A DNA stretch of 64,000 nucleotides from Opitutia bacterium (GTDB lineage: Bacteria; Verrucomicrobiota; Verrucomicrobiia; Opitutales; Seribacteraceae). The translations under genes were made by a program, and so were the position numbers. Below the pieces are notes generated by a model. It was not told where the DNA came from. It saw nothing but the letters and a program-made list of their open reading frames with translations, and did not search any database. Location of the stretch: positions 1 through 64,000 of the forward strand of contig NYYP01000023.1 in assembly GCA_002686835.1 (NCBI GenBank), written 5' to 3'. Below, in pieces: positions 9,698-20,595 of the stretch; positions within the stretch are counted from its first letter, which is position 1; each line of letters opens with the position of its first letter.

Positions 9698-10642
9698 TCA
9701 ATCGATCATTGCCTTCAGGTGGGAGACACATGCGGATGCCAAGCCTTTGAGGTTATAACCGCCTTCCAAAACCGATAAAACGCGACCCTCTGCATATTCA
9801 TCTGCCAGGAAACGAATTATCTTGGTAAGTTCGGCAAAATGAGCATCTTCCAGTAGAAAATCTCCCAGCGGGTCATCTTTTCGTGAATCAAAACCAGCGG
9901 AGATGATAATCAATTCAGGCTTAAAGCGGTTCATACGATGGACAAGATCATCGGCAAATGCATTTTCCACAATTTCAGAATGCCCGGATTGAGCGGGAAG
10001 AGGATGGTTTTTGGTGTAACCCAGTCCCTTTCCGGTACCAGTCTCTTCGCGACTGCCTGTACCCGGATACCATGGAGATTGATGGGTACTGAAAAAATAG
10101 ACTGATTCGTCCTCGTAAAAAATGTCCTGGGTTCCGTTGCCATGATGTACATCCCAGTCGACAATCAGTACCCTCCCCAAATCATGCTCAGACTGGGCAT
10201 GACGGGCGGCTACTGCAACATGATTGAATAGACAAAAGCCCATCCCTTTGGTGGGAGTGGCATGATGACCAGGTGGGCGGGTGAGGCAAAAAGCACGCTC
10301 CAGGGAACCAGTCATGATTTGATCAACTGCTCCGATAATACCACCAGTTGCCATTTGAGCGACCTTCCATGAATCCTCGCATACCATTGTATCCCCGGTG
10401 CTTAGCTGGACGGATCCTTTCTTAATATCCTCTTCCGCACGGGTGAGATAAGACTGGGAATGAACAAGTTTAAGCGATTGGCTGGTGCATAATGTTGGCT
10501 TCAACGACTCAACCTTATCCAATAAATTATGGGCCCGGATTGCCTTCATGGCTAACTTGGTTCGCTCGGGGCACTCGGGGTGACCAACACCGGTTTGATG
10601 GTCAAGGAATACGGGATCATGGAGTAACCCGCACCTTTTCAT
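9698..10642 (-). CDS. Histone deacetylase family protein (acetoin utilization-like deacetylase)
   Basis: 'TRPPGHHATPTKGMGFCLFNHVAVAARHA', 'RVLIVDWDVHHGNGTQDIFYED', 'IISAGFDSRKDDPLGD'. Confidence 0.93.
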   Translation of the reverse strand: MKRCGLLHDPVFLDHQTGVGHPECPERTKLAMKAIRAHNLLDKVESLKPTLCTSQSLKLVHSQSYLTRAEEDIKKGSVQLSTGDTMVCEDSWKVAQMATGGIIGAVDQIMTGSLERAFCLTRPPGHHATPTKGMGFCLFNHVAVAARHAQSEHDLGRVLIVDWDVHHGNGTQDIFYEDESVYFFSTHQSPWYPGTGSREETGTGKGLGYTKNHPLPAQSGHSEIVENAFADDLVHRMNRFKPELIIISAGFDSRKDDPLGDFLLEDAHFAELTKIIRFLADEYAEGRVLSVLEGGYNLKGLASACVSHLKAMID

Positions 10643-10645
10643 CGG

Positions 10646-11833
10646 TCATGCAGGGGCGAGCTTGGAGCGTTTGTGCTCGCTCACCAATTTATGGAAGGAA
10701 GTGAAAAGGAACTGGGCATCATTGGGCCCAGGGGCGGCTTCTGGGTGGTACTGCACGGAAAAGACAGGTTTTCCGTCAATGCGCATCCCGGAAACAGTAT
10801 TGTCGTTTAAATTGTATTCGGTAACCACCGCACCATTTGCTTCCAGGGCTTCCTTATCTGAAGCAAAACCATGGTTTTGTGAAGTAATGGAGACTTTTTC
10901 GCTCTCTACATTCCTGACCGGTTGGTTTCCTCCCCGGTGACCGAATTTCAATTTGTAAGTGGAAGCACCAATTGCATGGGTGAGCACCTGATGTCCAAGG
11001 CATATCCCGAAAATTGGATAGTCATCAATCAGTTCACGAATTGTCGAATGTGCATAATCAAGAGCGGAAGGATCTCCCGGACCATTGGATAAAAATATAG
11101 CATCGGGATTGTGAGACCGGGCCTCTTCCGCAGACGCATCCGCTGGAAGTACAGTCACCTGGAACCCGCTGTTTCGTAAGTTTCGATAGATTGCACGCTT
11201 GGCACCAAAATCAAAAGCGACCAGATGATGAACCTCGCCTGGGGTTTTCTCGGTAATGGAAAGTGAAGTGCCTGGGACTGAGAATGGCCTGCTCAAGTCT
11301 CCACCTGTATCCCATTCAAATGATTTCTCACAGGTCACTTCCTTAACAAAGTCGCGACCTACAATGCCTTCCCAGTTTTTAGCCTGGGCCAATGCCTCTT
11401 CATCCGAAATATCTTCCGTGCTCAGGCATGCCTTGAGGGCTCCATGTACCCGCAGACGTTTGGTCAAGGCACGGGTATCAATTCCCTCGATTCCGGGAAT
11501 GCCATGGTTTTCTAAATAGTCCGACAAATTACCGCTCGCCCGCCAGTTACTGACCACTGGACTGAGTTCACGCACAACAAAGCCGGCAACTTTTGGCCCG
11601 TCTGATTCTTCGTCTTCAGCATTAATACCATAATTTCCAATTTGTGGCGTGGTCATAGTCACAATCTGGCCAAAATAGGATGGATCGGTCAGGGTCTCCT
11701 GATAACCGGTCATTCCTGTATTGAAGACTGCTTCGCCGGAAACGGTAGCCTTTGCTCCGAATGCGAATCCGCGAAATATACTTCCATCCTCGAGTGCGAG
11801 AACGGCGTTTCTTGTTTTGGCTTGCCAACTCAT
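10646..11833 (-). CDS. carA: Carbamoyl-phosphate synthase small subunit
   Basis: 'ALEDGSIFRGFAFG', 'VFNTGMTGYQETLTDPSYFGQIV', class I amidotransferase 'PIFGICLGHQVL', 'SVQYHPEAAPGPND'. Start set at MSWQAK rather than the upstream ORF start at 11875. Confidence 0.95.
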   Translation of the reverse strand: MSWQAKTRNAVLALEDGSIFRGFAFGAKATVSGEAVFNTGMTGYQETLTDPSYFGQIVTMTTPQIGNYGINAEDEESDGPKVAGFVVRELSPVVSNWRASGNLSDYLENHGIPGIEGIDTRALTKRLRVHGALKACLSTEDISDEEALAQAKNWEGIVGRDFVKEVTCEKSFEWDTGGDLSRPFSVPGTSLSITEKTPGEVHHLVAFDFGAKRAIYRNLRNSGFQVTVLPADASAEEARSHNPDAIFLSNGPGDPSALDYAHSTIRELIDDYPIFGICLGHQVLTHAIGASTYKLKFGHRGGNQPVRNVESEKVSITSQNHGFASDKEALEANGAVVTEYNLNDNTVSGMRIDGKPVFSVQYHPEAAPGPNDAQFLFTSFHKLVSEHKRSKLAPA

Positions 11834-11980
11834 ATGGTCGGATATGCATGCTAGGGAAGAGGAAAAACAAGGCAAACCCGATTTATTCCCAATTCATCAG
11901 AAAATCAGCTAATTAACAAAATTTTGCTGATCTGAGTTTGACTATCCCAGTCTGTGACCCTAGCGAATGAAAGGATGGGA

Positions 11981-13789
11981 ATGAACAAGGAACTTTATGA
12001 TCGATCAAAAACTTGCAACATAGCGCTACTCAAGTGGTTGGATAAAATGGTTGAAATGTGCCAGCCTGCAAGTGTCCGTTGGTGTGACGGTTCGGACAAA
12101 GAATGGGACGAACTTTGCGGATTAATGATCGAAAATGGATCGATGATCCGATTGGATGAAAAGAAACGGCCAAACAGCTTTCTTGTCCGATCTGACCCAC
12201 GTGATGTTGCCCGGGTAGAGAGCCGAACCTATATTTGCAGTTACGGAAAAGAAGATGCCGGGCCCACCAATAACTGGGAGGAACCCCGCAAAATGCGGGC
12301 CAAGCTCAAGCGTCTTTTTAAGGGCTGTATGGAGGGTCGGGTGATGTACATAGTTCCCTTCTGTATGGGACCTCTAGGCTCACCAATTTCTCAGTATGGG
12401 GTGCAGGTGACCGATTCTCCATATGCCGTGCTCAATATGCGCATCATGACCAGGATGGGCCAGTCGGTTCTGGACTCCCTGGGAGAAAGAGACTTTTTTA
12501 TCCCCTGTTTGCATTCAGTAGGGATGCCGCTGAGCGAAGGAGTGGTGGATGTTCCATGGCCCTGTGATCCGGATAATACCTATATCGTGCACTTCCCCGA
12601 ACAGCGCACCATTGTATCATACGGAAGTGGATATGGAGGGAATGCCCTGTTGGGCAAGAAGTGTCTGGCCCTGCGAATTGCTTCTTGTATGGCCCGTGAT
12701 AATGAATGGATGGCCGAACATATGCTTATTTTGGGTGTGGAAAGTCCGGACGGCGAAAAAACCTATGTGGCAGGAGCATTTCCTAGTGCCTGTGGAAAGA
12801 CCAATATGGCTATGCTTGTGCCTCCCGACAGTATGGAGGGATGGAAAGTTACAACAGTTGGAGATGATATTGCCTGGCTCAAACCAGATGAGGAAAGCGG
12901 ACTCCGGGCGATTAACCCAGAAGCTGGATTTTTTGGTGTTGCACCCGGAACCTCATGGGAGACCAATCCCAATGCGATGGAATCGATGAAGCAAAATACC
13001 ATCTTTACCAATGTCGCCCTGACTGAGAATGGGGATGTTTGGTGGGAGGGCCTATCCAAAGAGGTGCCCGAAAGACTGACTGATTGGCGAGGGAATCCAT
13101 GGTCTCCTGATTCTGATACCCCAGCGGCACATCCAAATGCGAGATTTACCGCACCGGCATCTCAGTGCCCCACGATCGATGAGGACTGGGAAAACCCCGA
13201 GGGTGTACCCATCGCCGCCTTTGTTTTTGGTGGGCGAAGAATGTCTGATATTCCCCTGGTTTACCAATCCTTTAACTGGAATCATGGAGTCTACCTGGGA
13301 GCCACACTAGCCTCAGAAACAACTGCGGCGGCGGAAGGCAAGTTGGGCAACCTTCGCCGGGATCCTATGGCTATGCTACCGTTTTGTGGATACAATATGG
13401 GAGATTATTTCCGCCACTGGATAAGAATGGGCAAGCGTCTGGAGAACAAACCCAGAATTTTTCATGTGAATTGGTTCCGCAAAGATGAGAACGGGAAATT
13501 TCTCTGGCCTGGGTTTCGTGAAAATATGCGAGTTTTGCGTTGGATAGTCGAACGTACTTCAGGTAAAGCAAGGGCGGTAGAAGGCGTACTGGGATGGTCT
13601 CCCAGGAAGCAGGACTTGGATTGGTCAGGACTGGAGTTTCCCGACGAGCAGTGGGAAAGTTTGATGAAAATTGATACTGAGGAGTTACGCATGCAGACCC
13701 TCAGGCATGAAGAGTTATTTTTACAACTATCCGAATTTTTACCCAAAGAAATGCTCTTCGAAAGAGAACTCCTGGTATCAAGGCTGTGA
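11981..13789 (+). CDS. pckG: Phosphoenolpyruvate carboxykinase (GTP)
   Basis: '[11 protein letters not shown]', '[18 protein letters not shown]', '[13 protein letters not shown]' P-loop, '[16 protein letters not shown]'. ORF track starts at GTG 11954; ATG at 11975 or 11981 more likely. Confidence 0.95.
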   Translation: MNKELYDRSKTCNIALLKWLDKMVEMCQPASVRWCDGSDKEWDELCGLMIENGSMIRLDEKKRPNSFLVRSDPRDVARVESRTYICSYGKEDAGPTNNWEEPRKMRAKLKRLFKGCMEGRVMYIVPFCMGPLGSPISQYGVQVTDSPYAVLNMRIMTRMGQSVLDSLGERDFFIPCLHSVGMPLSEGVVDVPWPCDPDNTYIVHFPEQRTIVSYGSGYGGNALLGKKCLALRIASCMARDNEWMAEHMLILGVESPDGEKTYVAGAFPSACGKTNMAMLVPPDSMEGWKVTTVGDDIAWLKPDEESGLRAINPEAGFFGVAPGTSWETNPNAMESMKQNTIFTNVALTENGDVWWEGLSKEVPERLTDWRGNPWSPDSDTPAAHPNARFTAPASQCPTIDEDWENPEGVPIAAFVFGGRRMSDIPLVYQSFNWNHGVYLGATLASETTAAAEGKLGNLRRDPMAMLPFCGYNMGDYFRHWIRMGKRLENKPRIFHVNWFRKDENGKFLWPGFRENMRVLRWIVERTSGKARAVEGVLGWSPRKQDLDWSGLEFPDEQWESLMKIDTEELRMQTLRHEELFLQLSEFLPKEMLFERELLVSRL

Positions 13790-13796
13790 TAATTTC

Positions 13797-14603
13797 TCAG
13801 GCAACTTTGCCGGCAACCGGTTGGCTTTTGGTCCACCGGTAAAAAATGGAAGCAAGTACACCTACTGAAACAGCCATATTAGCAATTTTCATGAGAACGC
13901 CACCTGCCTTTTGATCCTCGATAGGAGTAAGTTCCATGATCCGTTCTGCATAAAAATAAGTATCGTACAAAACATCTTTTGAAAAAGTGAGAATTGCAAA
14001 AATAGGAGTCTGTCCGAGCATCAGGGCAAGGATGTAAAGCATCTGGGGGCCGAAGGGAATCGATGGCAAGCGATCGGATGGAGCACAAATGGGCCACCAC
14101 ATTAATAAAGAGACAAAAAACATCGATAAGTGTTCAGCCATGTGAATTACTTTGTCGCGAATGGCAGCCTCGTAAAATACTCCGACATGCCAAAAAGAAA
14201 AAACCAGGGTGAAAAGAAGTCCTGCAATGATAGGGTGGGTGAGAAAACGCAGGCTCATTTCGATAATTGGCCGATTGGATAAAAAATGATCGACCAGTGG
14301 TTTGGGTAGTCCGAGCAAAATGAAAAGCGGGCAGATATACATTAGTATATTGTGCTGAATCATGTGGGCAGAAAAGAGAAAATTTTCTCCCAGTGGATCA
14401 AGTGGAGATCCTACAGCAAGGTAGAAAGTAATCAACCCCGAGGAAAACCAGGTCGAATAAGATACTAGGTTGGGCAACTCGGGACAGATATTTGCCCGAT
14501 AAGGGCCAATAAAGAGGGAGTAAACCCAGCCGACAAAGAGGATACCGCCTATGAGTGCTGGTTCGGTATGCCAGTGCAAAAGAGTAATGGGTGAGTTTTC
14601 CAT
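13797..14603 (-). CDS. Cytochrome c oxidase assembly protein, caa3_CtaG family
   Basis: Multi-TM; 'LHWHTEPALIGGILFVGWVY', 'SPLDPLGENFLFSAHMIQHNILMYICPLFILLGLP'; beside the oxidase genes. Confidence 0.85.
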   Translation of the reverse strand: MENSPITLLHWHTEPALIGGILFVGWVYSLFIGPYRANICPELPNLVSYSTWFSSGLITFYLAVGSPLDPLGENFLFSAHMIQHNILMYICPLFILLGLPKPLVDHFLSNRPIIEMSLRFLTHPIIAGLLFTLVFSFWHVGVFYEAAIRDKVIHMAEHLSMFFVSLLMWWPICAPSDRLPSIPFGPQMLYILALMLGQTPIFAILTFSKDVLYDTYFYAERIMELTPIEDQKAGGVLMKIANMAVSVGVLASIFYRWTKSQPVAGKVA

Positions 14604-14665
14604 TTTAGAAAACTACATTCTACTGAGTCGCCCGCATCTTACAACCTGCGGGAGATGTGAAATGA

Positions 14666-15349
14666 TTATTGTGCTTCAGTCCAGAATGCTTCGGAGCGGA
14701 CTTTCAGACGAAAATCGGCAGCAGTGGCGTCTGCAGCAAGTAAAGCAACCGTTGACTCAACTATCTCTTCCTCACCCTCTGGATGAGACAAAAGGAAATA
14801 TGGATTTTCCGGATTTTTGGAATTAATTTCGATCATGTCCGCTCCACCGGTGATGTGGTAGGAGACTAAGTGTGGGATACTGTCTAATTTCTCCCAGTTT
14901 TTCGGTTGAAAACTTTTACCTGATTTCCGGTCAGATTTTGTTTGGTAGTATACACCTTTTTCCAAAACCACATCATTGGCTTTGTACTCATGATCTGCTT
15001 TCCACGAATTTTCAATCTTGGAAACTTCAAACTTTTCGACCACTGGATGGGCATCAGCCATGTAAATGACCGCGAAATAGGTTCCTAAAGCAATCACAAG
15101 GCCCATGAGGAACAATACCGTGTTTAAAAACTTATCCCACCGTAGGTGCATGAACCACCATATTACCCCGCAAAACTTGATAATGGAGGTAGCGAAAAGG
15201 ATACCAATGATTGATGCACTCTGGAAAGTTTGTACATAAATGATCACAATCTCTATGCCGGTGATAGCAACAAGGATCATGGAAAGATTAAAGAAGGTGA
15301 AAAAGCGTTTGCTTTCTTCTAAAACTGGATCTTCTGAATGTCCGCTCAT
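14666..15349 (-). CDS. Cytochrome c oxidase subunit IV-like protein with extended C-terminus
   Basis: TM segments in N-terminal half ('ATSIIKFCGVIWWFMHLRWDKF') typical of caa3 subunit IV; position in the oxidase operon. Confidence 0.75.
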   Translation of the reverse strand: MSGHSEDPVLEESKRFFTFFNLSMILVAITGIEIVIIYVQTFQSASIIGILFATSIIKFCGVIWWFMHLRWDKFLNTVLFLMGLVIALGTYFAVIYMADAHPVVEKFEVSKIENSWKADHEYKANDVVLEKGVYYQTKSDRKSGKSFQPKNWEKLDSIPHLVSYHITGGADMIEINSKNPENPYFLLSHPEGEEEIVESTVALLAADATAADFRLKVRSEAFWTEAQ

Positions 15350-15388
15350 AGTTCTAAAGTAATGATTTAAAGAGGGTTATTTTGGTAT

Positions 15389-16036
15389 TTAAAGGGCGTA
15401 CTCCATTAGATAAACAACCGGGAAAATGATAATCCATACGATATCAACGAAGTGCCAGTACAAACCGCAAATTTCCACATCCAGGGCATGGGCAGTACTC
15501 ATTTTCCCAGTGAATGAATAAGCCAACCAGCCAAGCAACCAAAACACACCGATTGCGACGTGTGTGCCGTGGGTCCCGGTTAATACATAAAAGGTGGATC
15601 CAAAAACATGGGGTTCACCGCGGTAGGTGGATAGGGTGAGTTCGTTGCCAGGAGCGTGTACGAAGTGGGTGAACTCGTATACCTGACAGGCAAGAAAGAT
15701 AGCTCCGAAAACAATCGTACCCAGGAGCATCCAGCGGGTACTTTTCAGGTTCCCTTTGTGAATCGCGGAGACAGCTAGTGCCATAAACAGTGAACTTGCA
15801 AGAAGAATGAATGTACTAAACGAAGTGAGCTCGATATCGAATACATCACGAATATCGAGGAAATTCCCACCGACTGTGGCAGATATTTTCCGATAGATCA
15901 AATGAGTGGAGATCAGGGTTCCGAAAAACATACAATCAGAACCAAGAAATGCCCACATAAGGACTTTTTTGTTAGGGATACCTGTACTCGTGACAGGTTC
16001 GTGATGTTCAAGGGCGTGGGCGCTAGCGTCGCTCAT
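15389..16036 (-). CDS. ctaE: Cytochrome c oxidase subunit III
   Basis: 'MWAFLGSDCMFFGTLISTHLIY', 'FYVLTGTHGTHVAIGVFWLL', 'YWHFVDIVWIIIFPVVYL'. Confidence 0.93.
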   Translation of the reverse strand: MSDASAHALEHHEPVTSTGIPNKKVLMWAFLGSDCMFFGTLISTHLIYRKISATVGGNFLDIRDVFDIELTSFSTFILLASSLFMALAVSAIHKGNLKSTRWMLLGTIVFGAIFLACQVYEFTHFVHAPGNELTLSTYRGEPHVFGSTFYVLTGTHGTHVAIGVFWLLGWLAYSFTGKMSTAHALDVEICGLYWHFVDIVWIIIFPVVYLMEYAL

Positions 16037-16068
16037 ATTTTAATTTAGTTCAGATTGTTGAAATACGA

Positions 16069-18012
16069 TTATTCTTCCTCTTCTTTGGGAAACAAGTGGT
16101 AACCACCTGGACCTTCCAAAGCCCACATTATAATGCCAAATACCATAACTGCTCCACCGGCAATGGCTACTGTGTAATTGCGGACTAGTTCTCCGCTGGG
16201 ATCAATGTTGCGGTGGAAGAGCATACCCAAACATAACCCAAATAGTCCAAGTGCAGTTACGAGTGGCCACCATGAACGATCGGGCATGTGTACGCCATGG
16301 TCATCGAGTGGTTCTTTTTCGGAGTGGTTTTCCTTGGATCCATAGTTGTTTTCCCATGCTTGGTCTCTGGCCTTGATAATTGGCGTACGGGAGAAATTGT
16401 ATTCCTTTACAGGAGAAGAAAGGGTCCACTCCAAAGTGCGTGCGTCCCAGGGGTTTTTACCGGCTGGCTTCAACTTTTTATTAAAGAAGGAATTAACAAA
16501 CTGATAAATGCCGATAACTATTCCTACACCAAGAATGAAAGCACCGATAGTGGCGGCTTGATTCCACATTTCAAAGCCATGCCCCTCGTTGTAGGTATGA
16601 GTGCGGCGCGGTTGACCAATCATGCCAAGGTAGTGCATGGGAAAGAAAGTAAGGTTGAACCCGATGAACATAAGGGTGAACACGAATTTACCTAATTTTT
16701 CATTCATTAACCGACCAGACATTTTGGGGAGCCAGAAATAAAACCCACAATAAAGACCAAAAAGAGCACCACCGATTAGGACATAATGGAAATGGGCTAC
16801 CACAAAGTAAGAATCCTGGTGCTGGGCATCGATCGGTACAGATGAGTGCATGATCCCGGTAAAACCACCAATCATGAACATGGTAATAAATCCAAGGGCA
16901 AATAGCATAGGCGTATCAAAGCGGATACGCCCACCCCACATTGTGCCAATCCAATTGAAAATCTTAACCCCCGTTGGAATTGCAATCAGCATGGTAAGCA
17001 TAGCAAAGGCCGAGGTGGCGACCACACCCATTCCAGTAGTAAACATATGATGACTCCACACCGCAAATCCCATGAAGCCGATAATCGCTCCAGAAAATAC
17101 GATCAGTCCGTATCCAAAAAGAGGTTTGCGGGAGAAAACAGGAATCACTTCCGAGACAATACCCATGGCGGGAAGGATAAGAATGTAAACTTCAGGGTGA
17201 CCAAAAATCCAGAACAGATGCTGCCAAAGGTGTGGCTTTCCTCCTTCGAGGAAGTCAAAGAAGTTGGTGCCATAAGTACGGTCAAACATCAATTCAACAA
17301 GGGCGATAGTGATTGCAGGGAATGCAAGAATGATCAGAAAGCTGACAATTAGAGTCATCCAGGTAAAGACAGGAAGCCTCATCATGGTCATGCCTGGTGC
17401 ACGCATATTGATAATCGTGGTGATAAAGTTGAAGGAGGCTAATAGGGAAGCGACTCCAAGAATTTGCAGCGAGAAAATCCAAAAATCTGGCCCCATATCA
17501 CCAATAACTTCAGCAAATCTGGTATCTGTGAGTGGGGCATAGCCAAACCAACCAATTGCAGGAGAACCGCCGGTAAAAAACCAACTTAGATTAAGAACTA
17601 GACCTCCAACAATAAAGCACCAGAGACTCAGCGTGTTCATTCTGGGAAAAGCGACATCCCGTGCCCCAATCTGCAGGGGCATGACGAAATTGAAGAACGC
17701 AGCACTGAGTGGCATGATTACCAGAAACACCATGGTTGTTCCGTGCATGGTAAACATCTGGTTGTATTCCCTGTTTGTCAGCACGGTCATGTTATGATCC
17801 CAAAGTTGTGAACGAATCAGAAGGGCTTCGATTCCTCCGACTATGAGAAAGAACAAAGCGGTAAGTCCGTACATCAGGCCGATTTTTTTGTGGTCGATAG
17901 TGGTCAACCAGTCAATCAGACCAGTGGTGTGTTGTCCGGGTCTGGGAAAAACTTGGGTCTTTGCCTTATTTTCAGTGTCTGGGGAGAGATACTTGATTGA
18001 TTCGGTAGCCAT
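16069..18012 (-). CDS. ctaD: Cytochrome c oxidase subunit I
   Basis: 'TTIDHKKIGLMYG', 'HLFWIFGHPEVYILILPAMGIVSEV', 'VWSHHMFTTGMG', 'YFVVAHFHYVLIGG'. Confidence 0.97.
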   Translation of the reverse strand: MATESIKYLSPDTENKAKTQVFPRPGQHTTGLIDWLTTIDHKKIGLMYGLTALFFLIVGGIEALLIRSQLWDHNMTVLTNREYNQMFTMHGTTMVFLVIMPLSAAFFNFVMPLQIGARDVAFPRMNTLSLWCFIVGGLVLNLSWFFTGGSPAIGWFGYAPLTDTRFAEVIGDMGPDFWIFSLQILGVASLLASFNFITTIINMRAPGMTMMRLPVFTWMTLIVSFLIILAFPAITIALVELMFDRTYGTNFFDFLEGGKPHLWQHLFWIFGHPEVYILILPAMGIVSEVIPVFSRKPLFGYGLIVFSGAIIGFMGFAVWSHHMFTTGMGVVATSAFAMLTMLIAIPTGVKIFNWIGTMWGGRIRFDTPMLFALGFITMFMIGGFTGIMHSSVPIDAQHQDSYFVVAHFHYVLIGGALFGLYCGFYFWLPKMSGRLMNEKLGKFVFTLMFIGFNLTFFPMHYLGMIGQPRRTHTYNEGHGFEMWNQAATIGAFILGVGIVIGIYQFVNSFFNKKLKPAGKNPWDARTLEWTLSSPVKEYNFSRTPIIKARDQAWENNYGSKENHSEKEPLDDHGVHMPDRSWWPLVTALGLFGLCLGMLFHRNIDPSGELVRNYTVAIAGGAVMVFGIIMWALEGPGGYHLFPKEEEE

Positions 18013-18048
18013 AGCAATTTTAGGTTAGGCGGTTCTGGAAATGTTTGG

Positions 18049-19440
18049 TTAAGATTGTCCGAGCAGGTAAGCAATGAGTTGGTCTACCTTTTCGTCATCA
18101 TTTTCTAGGTTGCGAAGAGGGTGTCGATCGTCCACGCCCTCACCGTTCCACATAAGGTTTCCATATTTAATATCATTGGAATTTTTAAGCCATTTGGAGA
18201 GGCTTTCCTCATCATTGCGCATCCAGCCTGCAGCCAAAGAAGTCCTAAGACCGTACAATGTAAGATTGGGGCCTTTGGCACCGAGACCTGTACGATTTAC
18301 CGCGTGGCATTGAACACACTGGAGAGACGCAAATAACTGTTTCCCTATCTCATAGTCGTCAGAATGAGCCTTTTCCCAGGCACCTGGATTGAGTTGCGGG
18401 GATTGTCCGGGGGCAATTTGGCGGATGGAGCGGTATTCACGATTCGAACCAGAGCCTAGTTTGGGATCAGCAAAAGATACAAGAGAACCCTTTTCGTAGG
18501 AGGACTGGGGATCATAGGATTTTGTGGCAAGGTTGGGATTTTGAGCGTTCTGAAAACGCTTAACCCATTTGTCAAAATCCTCATCTGTTTGGGCAAGAGC
18601 ACGGAAAGACATGTAAGCATGAGAGTTTCCGCAATACTCGGCGCATTGGCCATAGAACAATCCTCCAACAGGCTCAAATTCATCAGTGAACTTTTGTTTG
18701 GCAAATACTTTGGCCCGCATTTCTCCATCATGAACGGATGGCATAGCCGTGGCAGCATCCGCATCCCCAATAATTTTGCTTTGGTCTGCAATAAACCACA
18801 TGAAATTTTCCTGACCGGGCATCAGGTCCATTTTACCGGCAAGCTTGGGAACCCAAAAACTATGGATTACATCTTCCGTACGGAGGTTGATTCGAACTGC
18901 CTTGGAGGCGGGGAAAACCAATTCGTTGGCTGTAACAATTCCAAACTGGGGATATTCAAAAACCCAGAAAAATCTCTTTCCAGTAACATTAACGGTAATT
19001 GCACCATCGATCTGACTACGGTCGAGCCCGAGTTTTTCCAATGATTCAGTGTCATTGGCATCAGGTACACGGTTGAGCAAGACTATCCCTTGAAGTGTGG
19101 GCACTGCCAAAATGACAAGAATGATAGAGGAGGCGATGATCAGACCAGTCTCAACCATCGAGTTGCCGTGAGATTGCGGAGGCACTTCTTTTGCTTCCTC
19201 GGCAGTCTTTGCCCGATACCGCCAAAGTACATAAAGCAAACATCCACCAACTGCACAAAATAGAAAAATGGTAATCCATACAGAAAGCATGAACACATCG
19301 TATTGATTTTGTGACACCAGACCCTTGGGGTCCAGGGCAGATTGTTTGTGGTCGATTCGGGAACAACTACCTGCGAGAATGAGAAAAATCCCGATTATAA
19401 AATGAGGGATGGAGATGAACTTACGGAAGATGGGTGTCAT
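18049..19440 (-). CDS. ctaC: Cytochrome c oxidase subunit II with C-terminal cytochrome c domain
   Basis: CuA site 'GQCAEYCGNSHAYMSF', 'DVIHSFWVPKLAGKMDLMPGQ', heme motif 'CVQCH' in the C-terminal part. Confidence 0.95.
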   Translation of the reverse strand: MTPIFRKFISIPHFIIGIFLILAGSCSRIDHKQSALDPKGLVSQNQYDVFMLSVWITIFLFCAVGGCLLYVLWRYRAKTAEEAKEVPPQSHGNSMVETGLIIASSIILVILAVPTLQGIVLLNRVPDANDTESLEKLGLDRSQIDGAITVNVTGKRFFWVFEYPQFGIVTANELVFPASKAVRINLRTEDVIHSFWVPKLAGKMDLMPGQENFMWFIADQSKIIGDADAATAMPSVHDGEMRAKVFAKQKFTDEFEPVGGLFYGQCAEYCGNSHAYMSFRALAQTDEDFDKWVKRFQNAQNPNLATKSYDPQSSYEKGSLVSFADPKLGSGSNREYRSIRQIAPGQSPQLNPGAWEKAHSDDYEIGKQLFASLQCVQCHAVNRTGLGAKGPNLTLYGLRTSLAAGWMRNDEESLSKWLKNSNDIKYGNLMWNGEGVDDRHPLRNLENDDEKVDQLIAYLLGQS

Positions 19441-19448
19441 GGTTGGTT

Positions 19449-20420
19449 TTATAAATATCTGTCTACAACTAGAGCGGCAAAAAGAAGAGGTAAGTAAATG
19501 ATGGTAACGAAAAATAACTTTTTGGCGGTAAGATCACGATCGGGCGAGGTAAGAAAACGAACCGCAGGAATAAGTAAGTAAAGAGATAAGACCACCGAAG
19601 ATGCAAAATAAAATATACCAGGCCGTGATTGCTCGATGGGCAAAATGTAGGGGCAGAATACAAATAGTGTTAGAAGAAAGGAATAAATCAGGCTTTTGCG
19701 AGCCAATGATCTTCCTTCAGGGTCTCCCAATTGGTGGAGTTTGAACCCGCCCTTGGAGTAATCCTCCCTGAAATTCCAGGCGATCGCCATAAAATGCGGG
19801 AGTTGCCAGGCAAAGAGAATGCCAAATAAAATCCAGCCATATGTGGTTGGTGCACCTTCTGCAGCCACCCAACCAATCAACGGGGGCAAGGCTCCCGAAA
19901 CTGCTCCGACTTCCGTGGCGTAGGGACTACGCTTTTTCATAGGGGTGTAAAGCAGGAGGTAGATTGCTAAAGTGGCAAGCGTGAGGATAGCAGCCCATTG
20001 GTTGGTGCCAGTCCAAAGTATATATATACCAAGAGAAGAAAGGATGATGCCGAATGCGACCGCAAATTCCGGGCTGATAAGACCGGACGGAAGCGGGCGG
20101 GATGCAGTTCTCGCCATTTGGGCGTCCTCATACCGTTCCATCCATTGATTGAGTGCAGCCGCTCCGCCGGCGGCAAGTGCAGTGCCGATTGTAAGGGAGA
20201 CGAATATGGACAAGTCAGACTGCAGCGGTTCACGCACAAGGTAGCCGAGCGAAGCAGTGAAAACAGAAAGCAGGCTAAGTCTCGGTTTTGTCAATTCGTA
20301 CATTCCATGCAGGGAAAATCCCGGCGTACTTGAAAGCGAGCCGGGGTGGGGCTTAGCTGGTATGGGTTTTCCTAGACTCACGTCAGTAGAATTTCTAATG
20401 GTTCGATTATGATTAAGCAA
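19449..20420 (-). CDS. ctaB: Protoheme IX farnesyltransferase
   Basis: 'ALNQWMERYEDAQMARTASRPLPSG', 'WQLPHFMAIAWNFREDYSKGGFKL'. Confidence 0.95.
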   Translation of the reverse strand: MLNHNRTIRNSTDVSLGKPIPAKPHPGSLSSTPGFSLHGMYELTKPRLSLLSVFTASLGYLVREPLQSDLSIFVSLTIGTALAAGGAAALNQWMERYEDAQMARTASRPLPSGLISPEFAVAFGIILSSLGIYILWTGTNQWAAILTLATLAIYLLLYTPMKKRSPYATEVGAVSGALPPLIGWVAAEGAPTTYGWILFGILFAWQLPHFMAIAWNFREDYSKGGFKLHQLGDPEGRSLARKSLIYSFLLTLFVFCPYILPIEQSRPGIFYFASSVVLSLYLLIPAVRFLTSPDRDLTAKKLFFVTIIYLPLLFAALVVDRYL

Positions 20421-20595
20421 ACAAAAGCAATCAAGGTGATAGCTATATTATTATACATTGAAAGCTCAGCTTATAATTCGTTGCAGTTTCGTTAACTTTA
20501 CCTTGGTTGACCCTTGTGTTCATAATACTGATCCAATCTGGTGTAAATTATACAAAGGCATGGCCTTTCTCTAATTGAAATTGCCTGAATGATGA

